From: Arthrobacter sp. SLBN-100 | Lineage (GTDB): Bacteria > Actinomycetota > Actinomycetes > Actinomycetales > Micrococcaceae | Direction of reading: 5' to 3' | NCBI RefSeq assembly: GCF_006715305.1 | Contig: NZ_VFMY01000001.1 | Span: 1,302,001 to 1,366,000 of the forward strand | DNA: 64,000 nucleotides | Shown: piece by piece, positions 52,673 through 64,000 of the stretch | Numbering within the stretch: the stretch's first letter is position 1 | Layout of the letters: every line of letters starts with the position of its first letter | The notes under the pieces: model-generated | Told to the model about the DNA's origin: nothing | Databases searched by the model: none | Seen by the model: the letters and a program-made list of their open reading frames with translations, nothing else | Program-made: the position numbers and the translations under genes

Positions 52673-54391
52673 TCAGCCGGGGAACGACGGGTCGAGGGGT
52701 CCCTTGATCTGCGGCGACCAGCCGTTGCCCAGCCGCTGGAAGACCCCCTCCGCCGACTGGGCGTAGATTTCCTCCGGGCCGTTGCCCGCGCTGAGGGCCA
52801 CGAGCCCCGGCCATGGGGCCAGCTGCTGCGGCTGACCCGACGTAAGCGAGAGCAGCTCCGGTGTGACGTTCGAACCCGCGCCCCCCTTCATCACTGCAAC
52901 GGTGGTATCGCTGACCCACACCCCCTGGTCCGGCCCGCTTTCGATGGCCAGGCTAATGGGTGGTGTGAGCTCGCGGGGCGTCCCGTCGACGCCCCTGATG
53001 ATGCCGGTTACCTGCACACGGGTCTTGCCGTTTTGTTCGGAAATCACCAGCGCGCGGACTCCCTCACGAGAGATCCGAAAGTCCTTGACCGTCCGCCCTG
53101 CCAGCCAGGCCGGCGTCAGCGTGACCGCGGGTACAGTGGCCCCCTCCGCCACGCCGGCGGGCCGGAACGCAACAACTTCAGTTCCCCCCGCGGCTCCCGG
53201 TCCCGCTGACCACAGCCAGCCGTTAAGGCCGAAGGAGGGGCGGGTCAGGGCGCTTCGTGTGGTCAGCGCCCTTGCAGGTTGGCCGGGATTGATGCTGTAC
53301 AGGGTGGTCCGGCTGTCGTTGAGGAAGGCTGCGGTCTGCGATACCGGCGATTCTGCGGGGAACCGCGGTGTGAGCGAGGACACCGGCTGCATGTCCGGCA
53401 GCGGCGAAATCCTGTTGTTCTCATACCGGACCAGCTCGTTGCCGCTCACCGCAATCTGGTGTGACGGCACGCTCCTGTCCACTACCGGCGGCAGGACCGA
53501 GCCGTTGTCCTCGACGCGGACCAGGTCCTGGTTGGCGCGCAGCTCAACGTTAACTACGTCCGGCTGGCTGCGGAAGGTCAATGTCAGCTGCATCTGCATC
53601 CGCAGCCGGTCTTCGGGGGAAGTTTCAGTCAGTTCCTTGGCGGTCAGGTCCACTTGCGCCGCCCCGGAGACAACTGGCACCGATTCCCGGGCCAGTTTGA
53701 TGCCTGAGGGAAAGGCGCTGGCCACGGCGCCGCGGAGGTATGGCGCAGGCCCTGCGAGCAGCGCACTGGTCATCGCCTTTACGGTCTTGTTCTTGATAAA
53801 CCAGCGCACGTCCGGGACCGCGTACGTAAACGTGGGGTCGTAGAAGTAGATGGGGTACGCGCCGTAGATCACCTTAAACGTTTCTTCGGCGATGGCTGTC
53901 CCGTCCGGGAGGGCAGAAATCCGCCATTCCCCGTCCACTTTGGTGACAGTGACGGGGATTTTTTCGATGGTCCCCTCCGGCGACTGGGTTGCTATCCCGT
54001 CAGCATCGACGGTGTAGGCGACGTCGAGTTCGTAGTTGTAGACATTCTCGGCCTCGCCGGCGACTACCTTGGCTTCCCGGTAAACGAGGGCACGCTGGTC
54101 CGGCTTCCACGAGACGGAGGAAGCTTGCGTCAAATACTGGCGCGCGACAGCGTAGTCGTCCTCATAGCCGCTGCCGGCACGGTAGAAGTAGTCGATGATC
54201 GTTTCCGGTGACGCGCCGGGCTGCGGCGCTGCCGGCAGGAATACCGGTGCACTGAGGTTCCCCGCGCTGCTCTCACTGCTCTTGCCCACCGGCCCGGCGG
54301 TGGGAATCCGGGCGCAGCCGGTCAGCAGGGCGAGCAGGACCACCAGCAATGAAGCCGCCAGCCTGGCCCGGGGCATGGTGCGGCCCGTCAT
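52673..54391 (-). CDS. lpqB: LpqB-family lipoprotein of the MtrAB system
   Basis: A 572-residue lipoprotein: signal sequence with lipobox LLTGC (Cys26), GerMN domain (about 180-300) and a C-terminal beta-propeller-like part (SIAPHAS-like repeats around [20 protein letters not shown] and [12 protein letters not shown]). LpqB binds MtrB's sensor domain and tunes MtrA phosphorylation. Start ATG 54391 overlaps the mtrB stop (ATGA). Third gene of mtrA-mtrB-lpqB. Confidence 0.94.
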   Translation of the reverse strand: MTGRTMPRARLAASLLVVLLALLTGCARIPTAGPVGKSSESSAGNLSAPVFLPAAPQPGASPETIIDYFYRAGSGYEDDYAVARQYLTQASSVSWKPDQRALVYREAKVVAGEAENVYNYELDVAYTVDADGIATQSPEGTIEKIPVTVTKVDGEWRISALPDGTAIAEETFKVIYGAYPIYFYDPTFTYAVPDVRWFIKNKTVKAMTSALLAGPAPYLRGAVASAFPSGIKLARESVPVVSGAAQVDLTAKELTETSPEDRLRMQMQLTLTFRSQPDVVNVELRANQDLVRVEDNGSVLPPVVDRSVPSHQIAVSGNELVRYENNRISPLPDMQPVSSLTPRFPAESPVSQTAAFLNDSRTTLYSINPGQPARALTTRSALTRPSFGLNGWLWSAGPGAAGGTEVVAFRPAGVAEGATVPAVTLTPAWLAGRTVKDFRISREGVRALVISEQNGKTRVQVTGIIRGVDGTPRELTPPISLAIESGPDQGVWVSDTTVAVMKGGAGSNVTPELLSLTSGQPQQLAPWPGLVALSAGNGPEEIYAQSAEGVFQRLGNGWSPQIKGPLDPSFPG

Positions 54392-56301
54392 GGGGTCTCC
54401 TTCGAGCCTGAGGCCGGAGCAAGTGGAGTGCCGGCCTCAAGGACCAGCATGTTCCTGTTATCTGTTTCGCCAGGGATGGTGATGTCCTCCGGTTCCAGCT
54501 GTACGGGCGACTTGTCGATCTCTTCCCCCTGGCGCAGGGGCAGCGTCAGCCGGAAGTTCGCACCGCTGCCCTTTTTGCCCCACGCCTGCAGCCACCCGTT
54601 GTGGAGCTTGGTGTCCTCCATCGCAATGGAGAGCCCGAGGCCGCTGCCTCCGGTGGTGCGGGCGCGGGCAGGGTCTGCCCGCCAGAATCTGTCGAAGACG
54701 CGTGCTGCCTCGGCCGGAGTCATGCCGATCCCGTGGTCCCGGACGGCGATCCCGACGGCGGTCTGGCTGGCTGCCACTGTGACCGTCACCGGCTTCCCTT
54801 CTCCGTGTTCCACGGCGTTGAGTATGAGGTTCCGCAGGATGCGGTCGATCCTTCGGGCGTCCATGTCGGCGATGATGGCATCGGCGGGGGCGCGGAGTAT
54901 GATCTCGGAGCCGTATTCGGCGGCGACGGGCGCTGCGCCTTCGATCACATGGGCCACCACCTGCAAAATGTCTTCCGGCTCGGCGTCGAGCACGGCAACG
55001 CCGGCGTCGAAGCGGGAGATTTCCAGCAGGTCCGAAAGAAGGGACTGGAACCGCTCCACCTGGTTATACAGGAGTTCTGCAGAACGCTTGTTGATGGGGT
55101 CAAAATCATCCCGCGCGTCGTACAGCACTTCGGCGGCCATGCGGACGGTGGTCAGCGGTGTCCTCAGTTCATGCGAGACGTCGGACACGAAGCGCTGCTG
55201 CATCTGGGACAGCGTGGCCAGCTGGGTGATCTGCTCCTGGAGGCTGGCTGCCATGTGGTTAAAGGAGGCACCAAGGCGTGCCACCTCGTCCTCACCCCGG
55301 ACCACCATCCGCTCCTGCAACTGGCCGGAGGCGAGTTTTTCGGAGACCATCGCGGCGTGGCTGACCGGGCTGACCACATTGTGTGTGACGTACCAGGCGA
55401 TGGCGCCGATCATCAGCACCAGCACCGCGCCGCCGGCCCACAGGACGCTTTGAATTTCGTTGAGGGTCTGCTGCGCGGTGTTGAGGTCGTAGATCAGGTA
55501 CAGCTCGTAAACCGTGCCGTTGAACGTCACCTTGTTACCGACGGCGATACCCGGACGGTCCTCGGTGCCTACCGGGATGACGGTTGAGGCCCAGTACTGG
55601 TCCTTCCCGGATTCCTGGACGGCCTTGCGCAGTTCCGGCGGGATAACGCTGACAGTGAGCTGGTCTGAAGCCCGTGATTCCACCCAGCGGTTCCGCGGCT
55701 TCGTCTGTTCAGGCATGGCCTCAAAGACGTATCTCCGCTGAATCACGGAGCCGCGGCCCTCCACGGCATTAAGTGTGTCGTACACCAGGGTGATGACGCT
55801 GGACTGGTCGGTGACCTGGGCGCCGTCGAAGGTGTCCTGCACCTGCTTGACGTTGTAGCGTGTCTCGGACTCCGCCTGGGTCAGCCGCTCCTGGAAGAGG
55901 TTGTTGGCGATCTGGTTCGAAAGATAGGCGCCCACCACGGCAAAGGAGGTGACGGCCAGGAGCAGGGTGGTAAGGACCGTGCGGAACTGCAGCGACCGGC
56001 GCCACCGCTGCTGCAGCGCCCGCCCTATATAGCGGAGAGCCGGGAGGAATTTTCGGAACCCGGTCCACACCAGGCGGGCGACGCGCAGGCTGACAATCAG
56101 GGCACGGCGTTGCCAGATCCTGGCCAGGAAGGAAAGCCGCTGCAAGCCTGCAGTGCGGGCACCGGTATGTTCCGGAGCATTGTGATGTTCAGGCCGGCGG
56201 GGCGCCCCTGCGGGTTCGGCAGGACTTCCCGTGGCGGGCTCGTTTCCAGGTCCCCCGTGGGGAACTGCGGGGTCAGGCCCCTGCTTTGTAGCCGACACCA
56301 C
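54388..56301 (-). CDS. mtrB: MtrB sensor histidine kinase
   Basis: A 637-residue kinase with a Pro-rich cytoplasmic N-terminus, a first transmembrane helix (about 112-130), an extracellular sensor of about 165 residues, a second helix ([20 protein letters not shown]), HAMP, HisKA ([20 protein letters not shown], phospho-His) and HATPase_c ([30 protein letters not shown]). It controls cell division and wall homeostasis through MtrA. It starts at a GTG (56301) inside the 3' end of mtrA, with 29 bases of overlap. Confidence 0.96.
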   Translation of the reverse strand: MVSATKQGPDPAVPHGGPGNEPATGSPAEPAGAPRRPEHHNAPEHTGARTAGLQRLSFLARIWQRRALIVSLRVARLVWTGFRKFLPALRYIGRALQQRWRRSLQFRTVLTTLLLAVTSFAVVGAYLSNQIANNLFQERLTQAESETRYNVKQVQDTFDGAQVTDQSSVITLVYDTLNAVEGRGSVIQRRYVFEAMPEQTKPRNRWVESRASDQLTVSVIPPELRKAVQESGKDQYWASTVIPVGTEDRPGIAVGNKVTFNGTVYELYLIYDLNTAQQTLNEIQSVLWAGGAVLVLMIGAIAWYVTHNVVSPVSHAAMVSEKLASGQLQERMVVRGEDEVARLGASFNHMAASLQEQITQLATLSQMQQRFVSDVSHELRTPLTTVRMAAEVLYDARDDFDPINKRSAELLYNQVERFQSLLSDLLEISRFDAGVAVLDAEPEDILQVVAHVIEGAAPVAAEYGSEIILRAPADAIIADMDARRIDRILRNLILNAVEHGEGKPVTVTVAASQTAVGIAVRDHGIGMTPAEAARVFDRFWRADPARARTTGGSGLGLSIAMEDTKLHNGWLQAWGKKGSGANFRLTLPLRQGEEIDKSPVQLEPEDITIPGETDNRNMLVLEAGTPLAPASGSKETP

Positions 56302-56947
56302 GCACCGTTAGGACAACTTCCGGAGCTTCCGGGTCCTGCTCGATTTTGGACCGGAGGCGCTGGACATGGACATTGACGAGCCGCGTGTCGGCGGCGTGGC
56401 GGTAGCCCCAGACCTGCTCAAGAAGCAGCTCACGCGTGAACACCTGCCACGGTTTACGGGCAAGGGCCACCAGGAGATCGAATTCCAGGGGCGTCAGGGA
56501 AATCCGCTCGTTGCCCCGGCTCACCGTGTGACCCGCGACGTCGATGGTAACGTCGGCGATCTTAAGGGTTTCGGGCGCCTTCTGGTCCCCTGGACGCAGC
56601 CGGGCGCGGACGCGAGCCACGAGTTCGGCGGGTTTGAACGGCTTGGGCACGTAGTCGTCGGCGCCGGATTCAAGCCCGCGGACGACGTCGGATGTGTCCG
56701 ACTTGGCCGTCAGCATCACGATGGGCACGTCCGACTCAGCGCGGATCTGCCGGCAGACCTCGATGCCATCCACTCCGGGAAGCATAAGGTCCAACAGGAC
56801 AAGGTCCGGCCTGGATGAACGGAAAACGTCGAGCGCCTTGGCGCCATCACCGCAGAAGACTGGTTCGAAGCCGTCATTGCGAAGAACAATTCCGATCATT
56901 TCGGCCAGCGCTTCGTCATCGTCTACCACCAGAATGCGTGCCTTCAT
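56273..56947 (-). CDS. mtrA: MtrA response regulator
   Basis: A 224-residue OmpR/PhoB-type regulator. Receiver: DDD at 9-11, phospho-Asp53 in LVLLDLMLPGVDG, LTAKSDTSD and the Lys of YVPKPF. Winged helix: [49 protein letters not shown]. MtrA regulates rpf, dnaA-region and cell-wall genes in actinobacteria. Start ATG 56947; the open frame upstream is out of the receiver. It is divergent from the 438-residue membrane protein gene (183-base gap). Confidence 0.97.
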   Translation of the reverse strand: MKARILVVDDDEALAEMIGIVLRNDGFEPVFCGDGAKALDVFRSSRPDLVLLDLMLPGVDGIEVCRQIRAESDVPIVMLTAKSDTSDVVRGLESGADDYVPKPFKPAELVARVRARLRPGDQKAPETLKIADVTIDVAGHTVSRGNERISLTPLEFDLLVALARKPWQVFTRELLLEQVWGYRHAADTRLVNVHVQRLRSKIEQDPEAPEVVLTVRGVGYKAGA

Positions 56948-57130
56948 AGTTATATATTCCCTTATCAGGCAGGCTTTGTCCTGTTCAGGACGTTGCGGCA
57001 TGGCGGAACGCTAGGTAGCCATGCCCGCCGAACTATAGGCTGGGAGCATTGCCGGAGGTTCCGGTGCCCACCGTTCTGTCGCGGCCCCGGCCTGGCTGCA
57101 GAGGCACTGGTGCAGGGGGAAGGAACACAG

Positions 57131-58447
57131 GTGTCAGAACAGGATCCGGGCGCGGAGCGGCCCCAGGGTACGGGCGGGCAGCAGCCTCAGCGAGGCAGGC
57201 AGCCCGAATGGGGCCAGCAGCCTCAATGGGGCCAGCAACCCCAGCCGGGCCAGCAGCCTCACCCGGGCCAGCAGCCTCAATGGGGCCAGCAACCTGTCTG
57301 GGGCGGGCCGCCAGAATGGGGGCAGCAGCAACGGCAACAGCACTGGGACTTACCCCAGCGTCCATACCCGGGCTCCCCCTACGGCCAGCCCCGCTACGTG
57401 GCGCCGCCTAAACCGGGGATCGTCCCGCTTCGCCCCCTGATGTTCGGTGAGATCCTGGACGGCTCTTTCCAGACCATCCGGCGGAACGCCAAAGCGATGC
57501 TCGGTGCCTCGGTCCTCGCGCAGTCACTCGCTGCGATCCTTGGCGCTGTGATCACGGCCGTGACGGCAACCTCGATGGTCTCCATCGAAGCCTGGGCAGA
57601 GAGCGCCAGCCCGGCTGACCTCGCCTCACTCGGCCTGGGATTCCTGGCCGCCGTCCTGCTGGTTGGAATCCTGACCCTCTTTATCTCGGCTGTCCTCCAG
57701 GGAGCCATGGTGGTGCCGGTGGCACGTTCCATCCTCAACCGTCCCACGGGATTCCGGCAGATGTGGATCCTGGCACGTTCCCGGGCCTGGACGCTTGTCC
57801 GCCTGGCGGCGTTGATGATGCTGGCCGGCCTGCTCGCGTTCCTCCTGCCCGCAGGCCTGGCCGTCGCGGTGATTTCCACCATGGAACGTGCGGGCATCCT
57901 GATCCTCATCCCCATGATTCCCGCCGTTGTCGCCTTGCTGACCTGGATCTATATCAAACTGATGGTGGCGCCCGCCGCCGTCGTCATCGAAGAGCTGGGG
58001 GCGTTTGATGCCTTGCGCCGCTCGTGGTCGCTGACCCGCGCCAACTGGTGGCGCATCTTCGGTATCACCCTGGTGGTGGGCATCATGGTGGGAATCATCG
58101 GGCAGGTGGTCATGATCCCGGTGAGCCTGCTGCCCACGTTCCTTTCCGGTTTCCTGTCACCGCACGCGGGCAGTGAGCAGGACATCATGGTGGCGGTTGC
58201 AGTAGGGGTGGCCACTGCCATCGTGGGTGCCCTCGTAGGGGCCGTCGGTTACGCCTTCCAGACCTCCGTGATGGCCCTCATCTACATGGATCTCCGGATG
58301 CGCAAGGACGGCCTGGACATCGCACTGCTCCGCCAGCTGGAAACCGGGGCGGATCCGGAGGGCATCCCGGGCCGCGGCATGGCTGCATCGGGGCCCGGAC
58401 GCGTCCCCGGAACCGGCCAGCCCGGGATTTGGCCGGATGTCCGCTGA
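57131..58447 (+). CDS. GPDPase-membrane-domain-like protein with Gln-rich N-terminus
   Basis: A 438-residue protein from GTG 57131, with GGGGGAAGGA upstream. The N-terminal 100 residues are low complexity, with hexapeptide repeats such as WGQQPQ, PGQQPH and a Trp each. The rest has about six hydrophobic helices resembling the glycerophosphoryl-diester-phosphodiesterase membrane domain (PLMFGEILDGSFQTIRRNAK, ALRRSWSLTRANWWRIFGIT). Function unknown. It is the first gene of the operon running to DUF58; the next gene overlaps by 11 bases. Confidence 0.78.
   Translation: MSEQDPGAERPQGTGGQQPQRGRQPEWGQQPQWGQQPQPGQQPHPGQQPQWGQQPVWGGPPEWGQQQRQQHWDLPQRPYPGSPYGQPRYVAPPKPGIVPLRPLMFGEILDGSFQTIRRNAKAMLGASVLAQSLAAILGAVITAVTATSMVSIEAWAESASPADLASLGLGFLAAVLLVGILTLFISAVLQGAMVVPVARSILNRPTGFRQMWILARSRAWTLVRLAALMMLAGLLAFLLPAGLAVAVISTMERAGILILIPMIPAVVALLTWIYIKLMVAPAAVVIEELGAFDALRRSWSLTRANWWRIFGITLVVGIMVGIIGQVVMIPVSLLPTFLSGFLSPHAGSEQDIMVAVAVGVATAIVGALVGAVGYAFQTSVMALIYMDLRMRKDGLDIALLRQLETGADPEGIPGRGMAASGPGRVPGTGQPGIWPDVR
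57171..57330 (+). repeat. In-frame 18-bp tandem repeats encoding GQQP hexapeptides
   Basis: At least seven degenerate units of 18 bp (core GGGCCAGCAGCCTCAATG) encode [W/P]GQQP[Q/H/V]. It lies inside the coding sequence of the membrane protein. Copy number probably varies between strains. Confidence 0.8.
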
Positions 58448-59084
58448 ACCGCCTGTGCTGCCCGGGGCGGAGGAAGCCCGCCGCTGGGCCGCAGAGGAAC
58501 TGGCCAAATCCGAATACCGGGAAGCTGGGCCTGGCTGGCTCGACTCGCTCTGGCGAAGTCTCCTGGACTGGCTGCAGTCCTTGGACGGCCCGCCGGGAGC
58601 CGATGCACCGGTGCCAAGCCCGGTCATTGGGATGGTGATTGCCTTGGTCATCGCCGTGGCCGTGATCCTGGCCCGGCCCCGCCTTAACCCTGGAGCCCGG
58701 CAGGCCAAGGAAGTCTTCGAACCGGACAGTGAACTCACTGCCTCGGACTACCGGCAGCGCGCAGATGCTTCAGCCGTGGCCGGGAAGTGGGGGGACGCCG
58801 TCGTCGACCGCTTCCGCGCACTGGTCCGTTCCGCGGAAGCCCGCATCGTGCTGGAACCCCAGCCGGGCCGGACCGCCGACGAAGCCGCCCTGGCCCTGTC
58901 CCGGCCCTTTCCTGCGGAAGCAGCACGGCTGCACGATGCGGCCAGGACCTTCGACGCAGTCCGCTACGGAAACTGGGCCGCCGGCAGCCGTGACTATGAG
59001 GCAATGACGAGGCTCGACACCGTTCTCGAGGCCGGGAAGCCCTTACGGCAGGACACAGTGCAGGACAGCGCGGTGCTGCCATGA
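58437..59084 (+). CDS. DUF4129 domain protein
   Basis: A 215-residue protein with one central transmembrane helix (about 64-80, VIGMVIALVIAVAVILA). The N-terminal part (EEARRWAAEELAKSEYREA, PGWLDSLWRSLLDWLQSL) is amphipathic. The C-terminal part has GKWGDAVVDRFRALVRSAEA, RTADEAALALSRPFP and FDAVRYGNWAAGSRDYEAM, which fits DUF4129. Such proteins sit with MoxR and DUF58, as here. Start ATG 58437 overlaps the previous gene by 11 bases. Confidence 0.82.
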   Translation: MSAEPPVLPGAEEARRWAAEELAKSEYREAGPGWLDSLWRSLLDWLQSLDGPPGADAPVPSPVIGMVIALVIAVAVILARPRLNPGARQAKEVFEPDSELTASDYRQRADASAVAGKWGDAVVDRFRALVRSAEARIVLEPQPGRTADEAALALSRPFPAEAARLHDAARTFDAVRYGNWAAGSRDYEAMTRLDTVLEAGKPLRQDTVQDSAVLP

Positions 59085-60276
59085 CCAATGCGCTTCATGG
59101 AGCCGCAGTAGGGGAAAACAGTGGAGACACCAACACTGCGGCAGAAAGGAATCCGTTCCGCTGGCTTCGGCGGCACCGCGGCATGACTGCCCTGGCGGCA
59201 CTGGTGGCCGCCGCGTTGGGCCTGGTCATCTGGGGGCAATTGGCTCCGAAGGGGGACGGCGTTCCCCTGTCCGTCCATAACCCGGAGCCGGAGGGGGCAC
59301 GGGCGGTCAGCGAGATCCTCGGCCGGCACGGCGTTAAGGTCACCGACGTCACCAGCTATGAGGCAGCCATGGCTGCCTTGGAGGACGGCGGCTCCCCCAC
59401 CCTCCTGCTCTACGACGAGAACGGTTTCCTCGACGATGCCCGCCTGCGCGGGCTGGCAGACATGGCCCGGCGGGTCGTGGTGGTTTCGCCCCGGCTGCAG
59501 GCTCTTGCCGCACTGGACAGCGGCATCAGGCAGGCAGGTGTGGTGCCCGAATCTTCGCCGGTTTTGGAGCCCGGTTGTTCCCTGCCGGATGCAGTGGCGG
59601 CCGGCCAGGTCACCGGGGAGTCGGGCTTCGTGTACGACGGCGGGACGTCCTGTTACCGGCCCGCCGGCTCGGCCGCCGGGCTGCTGGCCGTCAGCGGCGA
59701 TGGCCGCGTCACCGTGCTGGGCAGTACCGCGGTGCTCAGCAACGAAAGGCTCGACGAACTGGGCAACGCGGCACTCGCGATCCGGACGCTCGGCAGCTCG
59801 CCGGACCTGGTCTGGTACCTCCCGTCCGTTGAGGACATGGACACCACGGGTTCCCCGCAAACACTCACTGAGCTCGCACCGGACTGGTCGCGCTTTATTG
59901 GGCCGTGGCTTGCCCTGGTGGCACTGGCGGCCATCGTATGGCGGGGCCGGCGGCATGGACCGCTGGTGTTCGAGCCGCTGCCTGTGGTGGTCAAGGCAGT
60001 GGAAACGGCGGAGGGAAGGGCGCGGCTGTATCAGGACGCGCACGCCATCGAACAGGCACGGGACAACCTGCGCGCCGGGACACTGGTGCGGCTGGCCAGG
60101 AAACTCCGCCTTGGTCCGGCCGCCACCGCCGACGAAGCTGCGGAAGCCGCGGCCCGGTTCCTGGCCCGGCCTTCCCACGACATCAAGCAGCTCCTTGAAG
60201 AACATCCGCGCACCGAGGCACGGCTGGTGGCCTGGGCGCGGGAACTGAACACCCTAGAGAAAGAGATCAGTAGCCG

Positions 60277-60280
<4 letters not shown>
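59081..60280 (+). CDS. DUF4350 domain protein
   Basis: A 399-residue protein: cytoplasmic start, first membrane helix (about 28-46, GMTALAALVAAALGLVIWG), an extracytoplasmic DUF4350 domain (NPEPEGARAVSEILGRHGVK, TLLLYDENGFLDDARLRGLA), a second helix near residue 275 (WLALVALAAIVW) and a basic cytoplasmic tail. ATG 59081 overlaps the DUF4129 stop (ATGA), and its own stop overlaps moxR. Part of the MoxR chaperone-like module. Confidence 0.83.
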
Positions 60281-61301
<1,021 letters not shown>

Positions 61302-61302
<1 letters not shown>

Positions 61303-62594
61303 TGGCCATCTCCGGACGTTTCGTGCTGCTGGTGCTGGTGGGCCTGCTGCCGGTCCTGCTGCTGCCCGGCTGGGGAACAGTCTTCCTCGTGGCCGGCAGC
61401 CTGGCGGCTCTGGCAGCCGTTGACCTGGTCCTGGCCAGCCCGCCGCGCCGGATCCGGATCGTGCGCCGGGCGCCTGGCAATGTGACCTTGCATGGGACCG
61501 CAGAGTCCGTGCTCACCATCACCAACGACGGCGGGCGGCGGTTGCGCGGAACCCTCCGGGATGCATGGCAGCCGTCTGCCGGAGCAGGGAATCCGGTACA
61601 GGAACTCGACGTTCCGGCCGGCGAAAGCCGGCGGGCCACGGTGCGCCTGCGGCCGGTCCGGCGCGGAGACCTCAAGGCCCCGCACGTCACCATTCGCAGC
61701 TTCGGACCGCTACTGCTCGCGGCCCGCCAGCGGACCATCGACTGCCCCGGGCTGCTGCGGGTCCTGCCTCCCTTCCACTCCCGGCGGCACCTGCCATCCA
61801 AGCTGCGGAAGCTGCGCGAACTGGACGGCAAGGCTGCCGTGCAGATCAGGGGTGCCGGCACGGAGTTCGACTCCCTGCGTGATTACGTCCGCGGCGACGA
61901 CGTCCGGTCCATCGACTGGCGTGCAACAGCCCGACGCTCTGCGATGGTGGTCCGCACCTGGCGGCCTGAACGCGACCGCCGGGTTGTCATGCTCCTCGAT
62001 ACATCCCGGACGTCCGCGGCAAGGATCGGTGACGAGCCCCGGCTGGACACCGGGATGGAAGCCGCCCTACTTTTGGGTGTCCTCGCCGAACGGGGCGGGG
62101 ACAGGGTCGATTTCCTCGCTTTCGACCGGCGAACCCGGGCCAGGGCCGGATCAGCGGGTCAAGGGAATCTCCTCGGCCAACTGGTCCAGGCCATGGCACC
62201 GCTGGAAGCCGAACTCATCGAACTGGACTGGCAGGCGATCCCGGCGCAGGTACGCGCCGTATCCGCGCACCGGTCCCTGGTGGTGCTGCTGACTTCGCTG
62301 GAAGGCGGCGCACCCGAGGAAGGCCTGATTCCCACCGCAGCGCAACTGAGCCGTCAGCATGTTGTGGTGGTGGCAGCGGTGCGGGACCCCCAGCTCGGCC
62401 GGATGCTGCAGGAGCGTGACGATGCCTCCGGTGTCTTCCGGGCCGCCGCTGCCGAACGCTCGCTCCTGCAGCGGGCAGCAGTGACGGCAGAGCTTCGCCA
62501 GCACGGTGTGGAGGTGGTGGACGCAGAGCCGCAGGAGCTGCCGCCCCGGCTGGCTGACATGTACATCAGGCTCAAGGCGGCAGGTAGATTGTGA
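61302..62594 (+). CDS. DUF58 domain protein (VWA-like)
   Basis: A 430-residue protein: two N-terminal hydrophobic helices (about 7-45), a beta-rich region, then the DUF58 signature (GTEFDSLRDYVRGDDVRSID, WRATARRSAMVVRTWRPERD) and a VWA-like domain with VMLLDTSRTSA and LVVLLTSLEGGA. It is the predicted partner of MoxR. ATG 61302 shares its A with the moxR stop (TGATG). Confidence 0.9.
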
Positions 62595-62640
62595 AAGTCC
62601 AGCCAACCGCTGTCCGCCCCCAATACGAGGAGGTACCTCT

Positions 62641-63354
62641 ATGAACATTCCCATTTACCAGCAGGCCCTCGGGGCGGACTACGTCCGGTTGCAGCCCGAA
62701 CTGCAGGAGTACTTTGCGCTCTCGCCAGGCTCCGGCCAGTACGGTGTGGGCGAAGGGACCTTCGACGTGGTGGGCTGCCGGCAGGACTGGCTGCGTCCCC
62801 TGCTGCGGCTCACCGCCGGTGAGGAAGCGTTCTTTCCGGAGTACGGCGAGAACATCCCATTCCGGATTGAGAACCACGCACATCAGGATCCCTTTGGCCG
62901 CTCCAGCCTGACGGCCCGCCGCGAAATCCGGTTTCCCGGACGAACGCGGATCTTCCAGGACACCACCAGCGAGACCCGCCGGAACGGGGCACCCCAGCTG
63001 GTTGACTATGTCGGCCGGTACCGGCGCTTGGTCACGGACCTGAACCTGAGCGTCACAGCGGAGGGACGGCTGCGCGGGGTGTCCGAAGCCTCGAGGCTTT
63101 TTCTTGGCCCCCTCCGCATTCCCCTTCCCGCCATCCTGGATGCGAAGGCCTATGCGGAGCAGTGGTGGGACCCGGCCGAAGGAAGCAATGGCAAGCACCG
63201 CATCCAGGTCAAGGTGATCCAGCCCCAGATCGGCCTGGTCCTGGTCTACGCCGGCAGCTTTGACTACAGGCTGCGCCGCTACACCGGTGGAAGCTCCGCG
63301 CAGAGCTTCCTGCCGCGGTACGCGCAGCCGGACCGCTGGGAGAACCGGGTATGA
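62641..63354 (+). CDS. DUF4166 domain protein
   Basis: A 237-residue soluble protein. It begins IYQQALGADYVRLQPELQEY, with GVGEGTFDVVG, FRIENHAHQDPFGRSSLTAR and the C-terminal AYAEQWWDPAEGSNG, which fit the DUF4166 family. A very good GAGGAGG lies upstream of ATG 62641. It follows DUF58 after 46 bases, probably in the same transcript. Activity unknown; similar domains are fused to saccharopine-dehydrogenase-like enzymes in other bacteria. Convergent with the MetE-like gene. Confidence 0.8.
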   Translation: MNIPIYQQALGADYVRLQPELQEYFALSPGSGQYGVGEGTFDVVGCRQDWLRPLLRLTAGEEAFFPEYGENIPFRIENHAHQDPFGRSSLTARREIRFPGRTRIFQDTTSETRRNGAPQLVDYVGRYRRLVTDLNLSVTAEGRLRGVSEASRLFLGPLRIPLPAILDAKAYAEQWWDPAEGSNGKHRIQVKVIQPQIGLVLVYAGSFDYRLRRYTGGSSAQSFLPRYAQPDRWENRV

Positions 63355-63358
63355 CGCC

Positions 63359-64000
63359 CTAGCCCTGCGCCACCTGGTTCAGTCCGTCGGCCAGCTGGGT
63401 GAGGCGGCCTAGGGCGGCGGTGGCCTTAGCGGGGGTCCCGCCGGCCAGCCCCACAGAGGGCGTGACGCGAACTGTGCTGAGCGCGCTCGCGGGAAGGCCC
63501 AGTTGCCGCCATGGACGCCATACCGCTTCCACGCAGTCCGCCACCCTGGGCAGGGAGTCCCCCGCCGCATCCAGGGCCCCGATCCAAAGGCACTTTTCTG
63601 ATTCCACCGCCGCGGCCAACTGCTCCCACTGCCGGGTGGTCAACCCTCTCAGCGGCACGGCAATACCGTCCGCTCCGGCGGCCAGGATCTGTTCGAACGG
63701 GGCCTCGATCTCGGGAACGGAGATCACGATCTCCGCGGCACCGGCAGCGCGTAATGCGTCGACCACCACCCGCCAGGATTCCCGCGCCTCAGCGGGCGGG
63801 ACCGCCCGAAGAGTGCGGTAGCCGCTGGAGGTGGGAATCGTGCCGGCCAGTACCGCCGCAATATCGGGCTCATCAACCTGGACCACGAGCCGGGCACCGG
63901 GAACGGCTGCCGCGACCCGGGAGAGGTAGCGGCCCACACCGGCAGCGAGTGAGGCGGCGAGGTCCCGCCGGGCACCATAGTCGATCAAGGCGCGCTCACC
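63359..64000 (-). CDS. MetE-like methionine synthase domain protein (5' end beyond window)
   Basis: A coding frame open to the right edge, 213 codons visible. It resembles the C-terminal half of cobalamin-independent methionine synthase-like proteins: DYGARRDLAASLAAGVG, ARLVVQVDEPDIAAVLAG, VISVPEIEAPFEQILAAGAD and a late PSVGLAGGTP. The Cys of the zinc site of full MetE is not evident in this part. The true start lies outside the window. Short actinobacterial MetE-like proteins of about 340 residues exist, which would fit. Confidence 0.75.
   Translation of the reverse strand, partial: GERALIDYGARRDLAASLAAGVGRYLSRVAAAVPGARLVVQVDEPDIAAVLAGTIPTSSGYRTLRAVPPAEARESWRVVVDALRAAGAAEIVISVPEIEAPFEQILAAGADGIAVPLRGLTTRQWEQLAAAVESEKCLWIGALDAAGDSLPRVADCVEAVWRPWRQLGLPASALSTVRVTPSVGLAGGTPAKATAALGRLTQLADGLNQVAQG

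Noticed and set aside
57171..57330. CRISPR-like periodic repeats
   Set aside because: Units are 18 bp, without spacers, in frame, and encode a regular hexapeptide.

Overview
The window looks like chromosomal DNA of a high-GC actinobacterium of the Micrococcaceae (Arthrobacter/Pseudarthrobacter type). The evidence is a WhiB1-type regulator next to a PdtaS-type kinase, an MtrA-MtrB-LpqB-ComF-HPF-SecA block, a 180-kDa-class NAD-glutamate dehydrogenase, a fused RmlC-RmlD protein, and frequent GTG/TTG starts with start/stop overlaps. The genus is inferred from gene content, not from a search. No rRNA, tRNA, CRISPR array or prophage was recognised.

Positions 1-26.8 kb form a large surface-polysaccharide locus. 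It contains galE (cut by the left edge), a GT4 glycosyltransferase, two overlapping GDP-mannose-4,6-dehydratase paralogues, a secreted GH25 muramidase with ten LGFP-type repeats, a Wzx-like flippase, a GT2 enzyme, an NAD-sugar epimerase and a membrane acyltransferase. These are followed by a DUF2304/DPM-like pair, the dTDP-L-rhamnose genes (rmlCD fusion, rmlB, divergent rmlA), a giant DUF6541-like membrane protein and a pyruvyl-transferase-like protein. The last part is a tightly overlapped minus-strand operon, glf-wzm-wzt-GT4-GT2, that resembles the mycobacterial galactan synthesis/export genes; a hexapeptide-repeat acyltransferase lies upstream of it. Together they could make and export a wall glycan containing rhamnose, galactofuranose and 6-deoxyhexose, possibly pyruvylated and acylated. 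The composition is inferred.

Positions 26.9-42.9 kb hold an EssC-like FHA/FtsK ATPase with no visible WXG100 partner, whiB1 with a CRP/GlxR-like site, pdtaS, gdh, and a small module: a CpaE-like ATPase with a deviant P-loop, a SAF-domain (CpaB-like) protein, an excisionase-type HTH protein, an unknown Sm-like protein, a LysM membrane protein and a DUF6459 (Rv3235-like) protein.

Positions 42.9-46.7 kb hold a two-gene cassette (GH15 glucoamylase/trehalase and an MDR oxidoreductase). It is bounded by 23-bp inverted repeats that look like ends of IS150-group IS3 elements, and it interrupts an otherwise housekeeping neighbourhood.

Positions 46.7-64 kb are the secA-ycaQ-like-hpf-comF-lpqB-mtrB-mtrA block on the minus strand. 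Divergent from mtrA is a GPDPase-like membrane protein, DUF4129, DUF4350, moxR and DUF58 operon with overlapping starts, then a DUF4166 gene. A MetE-like methionine synthase gene runs off the right edge.
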